Part shown: positions 59,873-64,000 of the stretch, one piece after another
How positions within the stretch are numbered: the first letter of the stretch is position 1
Layout: every line of letters begins with the position of its first letter
Source of the DNA: Planctomycetota bacterium
Lineage (GTDB): Bacteria > Planctomycetota > GCA-002687715
Direction of reading: 5' to 3'
Assembly (NCBI GenBank): GCA_002683135.1
Contig: NYSS01000033.1
Location: 19,772 to 83,771, forward strand
Length of the DNA: 64,000 bases
Made by a program: the position numbers and the translations under genes
Notes under the pieces: generated by a model
Database searches by the model: none
Told to the model about the DNA's origin: nothing
The model's input: the letters and a program-made list of their open reading frames with translations, nothing else

Positions 59873-62752
59873 TCAAACCAGCTTGAGGACACCGCCCGGT
59901 CGATCCGGTGCCGTGAAGCCCCGAACCCACTCGACGATGCCTCGGCTGCCGTCCCGGTCGGAGTGTTGGACGGCCAGGTCGCACGCGCAGGTCAGCCCGG
60001 CGTCCAGCCCGGGGGCGCCGAGGAGCGCGGCCGGGACATCGAATCGGTAGATGGTCTGGATCGCGTCGGTCTTGACGTCGGCGCTGATCCGTCCGTGCGG
60101 TGCCCAGTAGAGGTCCTCTCGGACCCAGCTCTTGCCGTCCGGTCCGATGCGGACCTGGACCGTCCCGTCGGGTACCTCGAGCACCAACCGAACCCCATCC
60201 TCCTGGCCGTTTTCGTTGCACGCACGGTCGGCGTCCGCGACGACGCAGCGGATCTGCAGGACCTCGGGCGTCCACCGGGCCTGGACCGTGGCGCTGACGT
60301 CCCGGGTCGTCCACCAGGATGACTGGACCACGTGGTCGCCGCCGGCGAGGTGGGCGCCCCCCCCATCGGGCCACGGCGCGTCCCGGTCGTCGGCCTCGTG
60401 GGCGACGAGCGCCGGTCGCCTGTCGGCCGTCGGCAGCGGCGGATGGGACAGCTCGATGCGAACCGGCAAGGCGTCGACGGGGACGATCATGCGGACGCTA
60501 CACACCTCGGTGTCCCAGGCCCATCCATCGGCGTCATGGCGGGTGCCCGGGGCGCTGCGTGCTTCTACCGGGTTGTCATTGCAGATGACCTGGTCCGGGG
60601 GGCCGGGCAAGCCGTGGAGTTCGAGGTCGAGCGCCCGCACTGCCCCCGGGTGTTGGCCCGCCGGCTCGTCCACCGTGACGATCTGATGTAGGGGCTCGCT
60701 GCGCAGGTGGACGCCGATGTCGCGCCTCGGTCCGTCGCCATCGGCGGGGCCGTCGTTGTCGTCTTCGACCAGGGTGAAGGTGCCGTGACCACCGGCGAAG
60801 ATCTTGACCCGCAGGACGTCCGATTGGGTGTCGTCGCTGTTCCGCCCCGGCTCCTGCCACGGAACGATGGCGCCGCCCCTCGCCAGCACCGGCACCCGGT
60901 CCATGGGGGCGTCGAGGGTCACCTCGCAGCCATCGACGCGCAGCGGTCGCCCTTCGGGGAACGTGTGCCACCGTCCGGGTGGCAACGACAGGTTGAGGCG
61001 CGTCACCCCGGGCTCCAGGACCGGCGCGACCAGGAGTCCTGAACCCAGCATCCAGCAGTCCTCACGATCCGCGAGATCGGGGACGTCGGGCCATTCCATC
61101 CACAGGGGGCGAACCATGGGGGTGCCGTGACGCGCGGCGTCGTGCAGCATCGCGTACATGTAGGCCAACAGCCGGTACCGCGTGCGGATGGCCGCCCGCG
61201 CACAGGACGTCCAGGGTTCGCCGAAGCTCCACGGCTCCTGGTCGGGCGTCCCGAGGCAGGTGTGCACGCGCATCAGTCCGAGGTGCGCGGCGGCTTGAAG
61301 CCAGCGGACGAACAACTCCGGCGACGGTGAGCCACCGAAGCCACCGATGTCCGGTCCGTACATGGGGAAGCCCGACGCCGACATGTTCAACGCCATCGGG
61401 ATCGAGTGCTTGAGGTCATCCCAGGAAGAGAAGTTGTCGCCGCTCCACGCCGCCGCGTATCGCTGGGTGCCCGCGTAGGCGGCGCGTGTCAAGACGAAGG
61501 GGCGCTTGTCCGGGCGCATGCGGGCGACGCCGTCCCGCGTCGCGCGGACCATCTCGTGGCCGTATGCGTTGTGGACCTCGGCGTGGGAGATCGGGCCGTC
61601 CTCCGTCTGGTGTACGGCGTCATCGGGGAAGGTCCCACCGGGGCCGTCGAACACGGACGGTTCGTTCATGTCGTTCCAGTAGCCGTCGACGCCGTCCGCG
61701 ACGAGCGGCCCATAGAGCTCGCCCCACCAGTCCCGCGCGGCGGGGGAGAAGAAGTCCGGATACGCGCACTGGCCCGGCCAGCATGTCCCGTGGCCCTCGC
61801 TGCCGTCGGGCAGCTTCACGAAGGCGTCGGCCTTCTTGCCCTCGGCGTATGCGTGGTAGGTCTCCTCTACCTTGAGACCCGGGTCGATCATCGCGACGAC
61901 CTTGAACCCGTCATCGTGGAGCGAGTCGGTGAGAGCCTTCGGGTCGGGGAATCCGTCCGGGTCCCACGTAAAGCACCGGTAGCCGTGCATGTAGTGGATG
62001 TCGAGCCACAGGCCGTCACACGGGATGTCGTGCGTCCGGAAGGCACGCGCGATTTCCTGTACGCGCTCGGCCGGATGATAGCTGTAGCGACACTGGTGGA
62101 ACCCGAGGGCCCACCGCGGCGGCAGCGCAGGTCGCCCCGTGAGCGCGGTGTAGCGACGCACGACGTCCAGGGGGTCCGGGCCAGGCACGAGGTACACGTC
62201 CAGGCGTCCCGTCTCGGTTCGCACGCGCAGCCGGTCGGGATCCCACGCTCCGCAGTCGACCGTGACGCGACCGGGATTGTCAACGAGCACTCCGTACGCG
62301 CGCCCGTCGCGGACGCCGATCCAGAATGGGATCGACTTGTAGATGGGGTCGGTGAGGCGGTCGTACATGAAGCTGTCGGTGTTCCAGAACCGGAACACAC
62401 GGCCGCGATGGTCGAGCTTGCCGGCCTTCTCGCCGAATCCGAAGGTCCGCTCACCATGCGGATAGACGAACGCGACGTCACGCCGCTGTCCGGAGCTCAC
62501 GAGTTCGGATGACGGCAACTCCGCGATGGTGGCGCCGCCTTCGTCCATGACGACGACCATGTCGCCGTCGATGCGGGCGGGAGGCGCTCGGTCGACCGGC
62601 CGACGATCGATGACCGCGTGACTCCTGTCCGACGGCTGCTCTTCACCGACCAGGTATTGCAGCCGGACGACGCCGTCCGCCAGCGGGGTCACGCGCAGTC
62701 GCGCGTCCGGGCCGCTCCCCAGCTCGGTCCAGGTCTGCCCGTCAGCGCTCAC
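59873..62752 (-). CDS. Glycoside hydrolase family 31 alpha-glucosidase-like, with C-terminal carbohydrate-binding-like domain
   Basis: FGFGEKAGKLDHRGRVFRFWNTDSFMYD, GYWNDMNEPSVFDGP (nucleophile region), WSGDNFSSWDDLKHSIPMALNMSASGFPMYGPDIGGFGG; about 170-aa C-terminal CBM9-like extension. Confidence 0.94.
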   Translation of the reverse strand: MSADGQTWTELGSGPDARLRVTPLADGVVRLQYLVGEEQPSDRSHAVIDRRPVDRAPPARIDGDMVVVMDEGGATIAELPSSELVSSGQRRDVAFVYPHGERTFGFGEKAGKLDHRGRVFRFWNTDSFMYDRLTDPIYKSIPFWIGVRDGRAYGVLVDNPGRVTVDCGAWDPDRLRVRTETGRLDVYLVPGPDPLDVVRRYTALTGRPALPPRWALGFHQCRYSYHPAERVQEIARAFRTHDIPCDGLWLDIHYMHGYRCFTWDPDGFPDPKALTDSLHDDGFKVVAMIDPGLKVEETYHAYAEGKKADAFVKLPDGSEGHGTCWPGQCAYPDFFSPAARDWWGELYGPLVADGVDGYWNDMNEPSVFDGPGGTFPDDAVHQTEDGPISHAEVHNAYGHEMVRATRDGVARMRPDKRPFVLTRAAYAGTQRYAAAWSGDNFSSWDDLKHSIPMALNMSASGFPMYGPDIGGFGGSPSPELFVRWLQAAAHLGLMRVHTCLGTPDQEPWSFGEPWTSCARAAIRTRYRLLAYMYAMLHDAARHGTPMVRPLWMEWPDVPDLADREDCWMLGSGLLVAPVLEPGVTRLNLSLPPGRWHTFPEGRPLRVDGCEVTLDAPMDRVPVLARGGAIVPWQEPGRNSDDTQSDVLRVKIFAGGHGTFTLVEDDNDGPADGDGPRRDIGVHLRSEPLHQIVTVDEPAGQHPGAVRALDLELHGLPGPPDQVICNDNPVEARSAPGTRHDADGWAWDTEVCSVRMIVPVDALPVRIELSHPPLPTADRRPALVAHEADDRDAPWPDGGGAHLAGGDHVVQSSWWTTRDVSATVQARWTPEVLQIRCVVADADRACNENGQEDGVRLVLEVPDGTVQVRIGPDGKSWVREDLYWAPHGRISADVKTDAIQTIYRFDVPAALLGAPGLDAGLTCACDLAVQHSDRDGSRGIVEWVRGFTAPDRPGGVLKLV

Positions 62753-63807
62753 TTGTTTGAGACTCGGATGAACCAGTCCGGGGCGCGTTCGGCGAACACC
62801 TCAACGACCTCGATCGCGGTGAGCCGAAGTGCCTGGACGCTGAGGAGGTCGTCGACATCGACGATCGAGAGCAGCTGGCTTGCCCGATCGCGGAGGTCCG
62901 CGATCTTGGGGTCGGAGACCTCTATCCCGTCGACGGATCTGCGCGCGATCTTGGCCGCTCCGGCCCGTCCTCGCTCGAGGCCGTCCAAGGCCGACTCGAG
63001 CTCGTCGTTCAAGCGAGCGAGCGCCGTCACGGTTTCGTGACGCCCTGTCGCCCCGATGCCGCTGATGAGGAGCGCGGCTACGGCGGCCGCAGCCAGGCCC
63101 CCTGTGGCCGCGCGCACGACGCGGGCCTCGGTGTCTTGTCGGATGTCGTCGAAGTAGCCTTCCTTCAAGACCCGTGCGAGCAGATAGCCGACGACGAATC
63201 CTCCGATGTGGGCGGCGTTGTTCACCTGTGGCACGAGGAGCCCGAACACCAGGATCATGACGCTCCACTGCAAGAGCTGGCGGGCGACATACTGGTTGGC
63301 TGCGTCGGGACGAGATCGCGTGTTCGCCAGCAGCAGGCCGAGGAGCCCGCAGATGGCGCCGCTGGCGCCGGCGCCCCACGAAGGGTCGTTCCTCAGTTGA
63401 CTCCAGATCGCGGACGTCGCGCTGCCGGCCAGCCCGGTGACGAGGAAGACCAGCAGCAAGCGCGTCGGGCCGTAGATCCGGTCTGCAAGGCGTCCGAGGT
63501 TGTAGAGCGCCATCCCGTTCAGGAGCAGGTGGGCGATGCTCAGGTGTAGGAACATGGATGTGAACTGGCGCCACCACTCGCTTGGGATGAAGAAGGAACG
63601 CCACCCGGAGGCGCCGGCGGCCCAGGACGCGTTACGGTCAATCGCGCCGATGGTGAGGAGGTTGCCGCCCTCAAAGTTGACGCCGCCGCTGAGCACCACC
63701 TCGCCGACGAACGCCAACCCGATCGCCCAGATGAGCAGGTGAAGGCTGCTGAAGAGGAACGTGCGTCCTCTGATCGTCACGTATCGACCGTACTCGGGCG
63801 CTTCCAT
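62749..63807 (-). CDS. Rhomboid family intramembrane serine protease
   Basis: WWRQFTSMFLHLSIAHLLLNGMALYNLG, WGAGASGAICGLLGLLLA (GASG Ser), NNAAHIGGFVVGYLLA (His). ATGA overlap with the GH31 gene. Confidence 0.94.
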   Translation of the reverse strand: MEAPEYGRYVTIRGRTFLFSSLHLLIWAIGLAFVGEVVLSGGVNFEGGNLLTIGAIDRNASWAAGASGWRSFFIPSEWWRQFTSMFLHLSIAHLLLNGMALYNLGRLADRIYGPTRLLLVFLVTGLAGSATSAIWSQLRNDPSWGAGASGAICGLLGLLLANTRSRPDAANQYVARQLLQWSVMILVFGLLVPQVNNAAHIGGFVVGYLLARVLKEGYFDDIRQDTEARVVRAATGGLAAAAVAALLISGIGATGRHETVTALARLNDELESALDGLERGRAGAAKIARRSVDGIEVSDPKIADLRDRASQLLSIVDVDDLLSVQALRLTAIEVVEVFAERAPDWFIRVSNK

Positions 63808-63833
63808 GGGGGCGTCATGTTAGAACATCTCCC

Positions 63834-64000
63834 GTGGTTGGGGATGGCAGTCTGCACTTCAGCGTCCTGGGCAGCGGCAGCCGCGGCAACTCGGTGCTCG
63901 TGACGGGCGGCGGGACGACGGTTCTCGTCGATGCTGGGCTGAGCTTGAAGGAGACGCGTACGCGGATGGCGTCGCTTGGGCTCGATGTCGAGTCCGTCGA
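63834..64000 (+). CDS. MBL-fold metallo-hydrolase (YycJ/WalJ-like), partial at right edge
   Basis: GTG start, VVGDGSLHFSVLGSGSRGNSVLVTGGGTTVLVDAGLSLKETRTRMASLGLDVESV; no stop before the edge. Confidence 0.75.
   Translation, partial: MVGDGSLHFSVLGSGSRGNSVLVTGGGTTVLVDAGLSLKETRTRMASLGLDVESV

Overview
This is a 64 kb window of high-GC bacterial chromosome. The gene style suggests a Planctomycetota-like lineage (Gfo/Idh/MocA, ThuA/DUF1080/cytochrome c fusion, many Ser/Thr kinases and SpoIIE phosphatases, secreted hypothetical proteins), but taxonomy is inference only. I recognise about 44 protein-coding genes, several Rho-independent terminators, and no rRNA, tRNA, CRISPR or mobile element. The main result is at 36438-39098. 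The ORF track splits a DsbD-type thiol:disulfide interchange protein into two ORFs (36270-38789 and 38805-39098), but they are one reading frame interrupted by a single in-frame TGA at 38787-38789. That TGA replaces the first cysteine of the C-terminal thioredoxin CxxC motif (FIDFTGYA-U-PNCRQVEKNVF). It is followed at 38804-38825 by an 8-bp stem with a 6-nt AGAAUG loop, which matches the layout of a bacterial SECIS element. I therefore call a selenocysteine-containing DsbD with a UxxC redox centre and a duplicated N-terminal domain. Other observations are: a very large multi-domain cytochrome c protein running off the left edge and absent from the ORF track; a YhaN/YhaO-like pair whose nuclease has degenerate catalytic motifs; a pseudokinase; a metallo-beta-lactamase-fold protein without its metal motif; a DinB-bPH2 fusion; a sigma-like/zinc-finger-TPR gene pair; and a candidate structured RNA with a terminator at 50901-51019. 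All calls come from reading the sequence; no database search was run.
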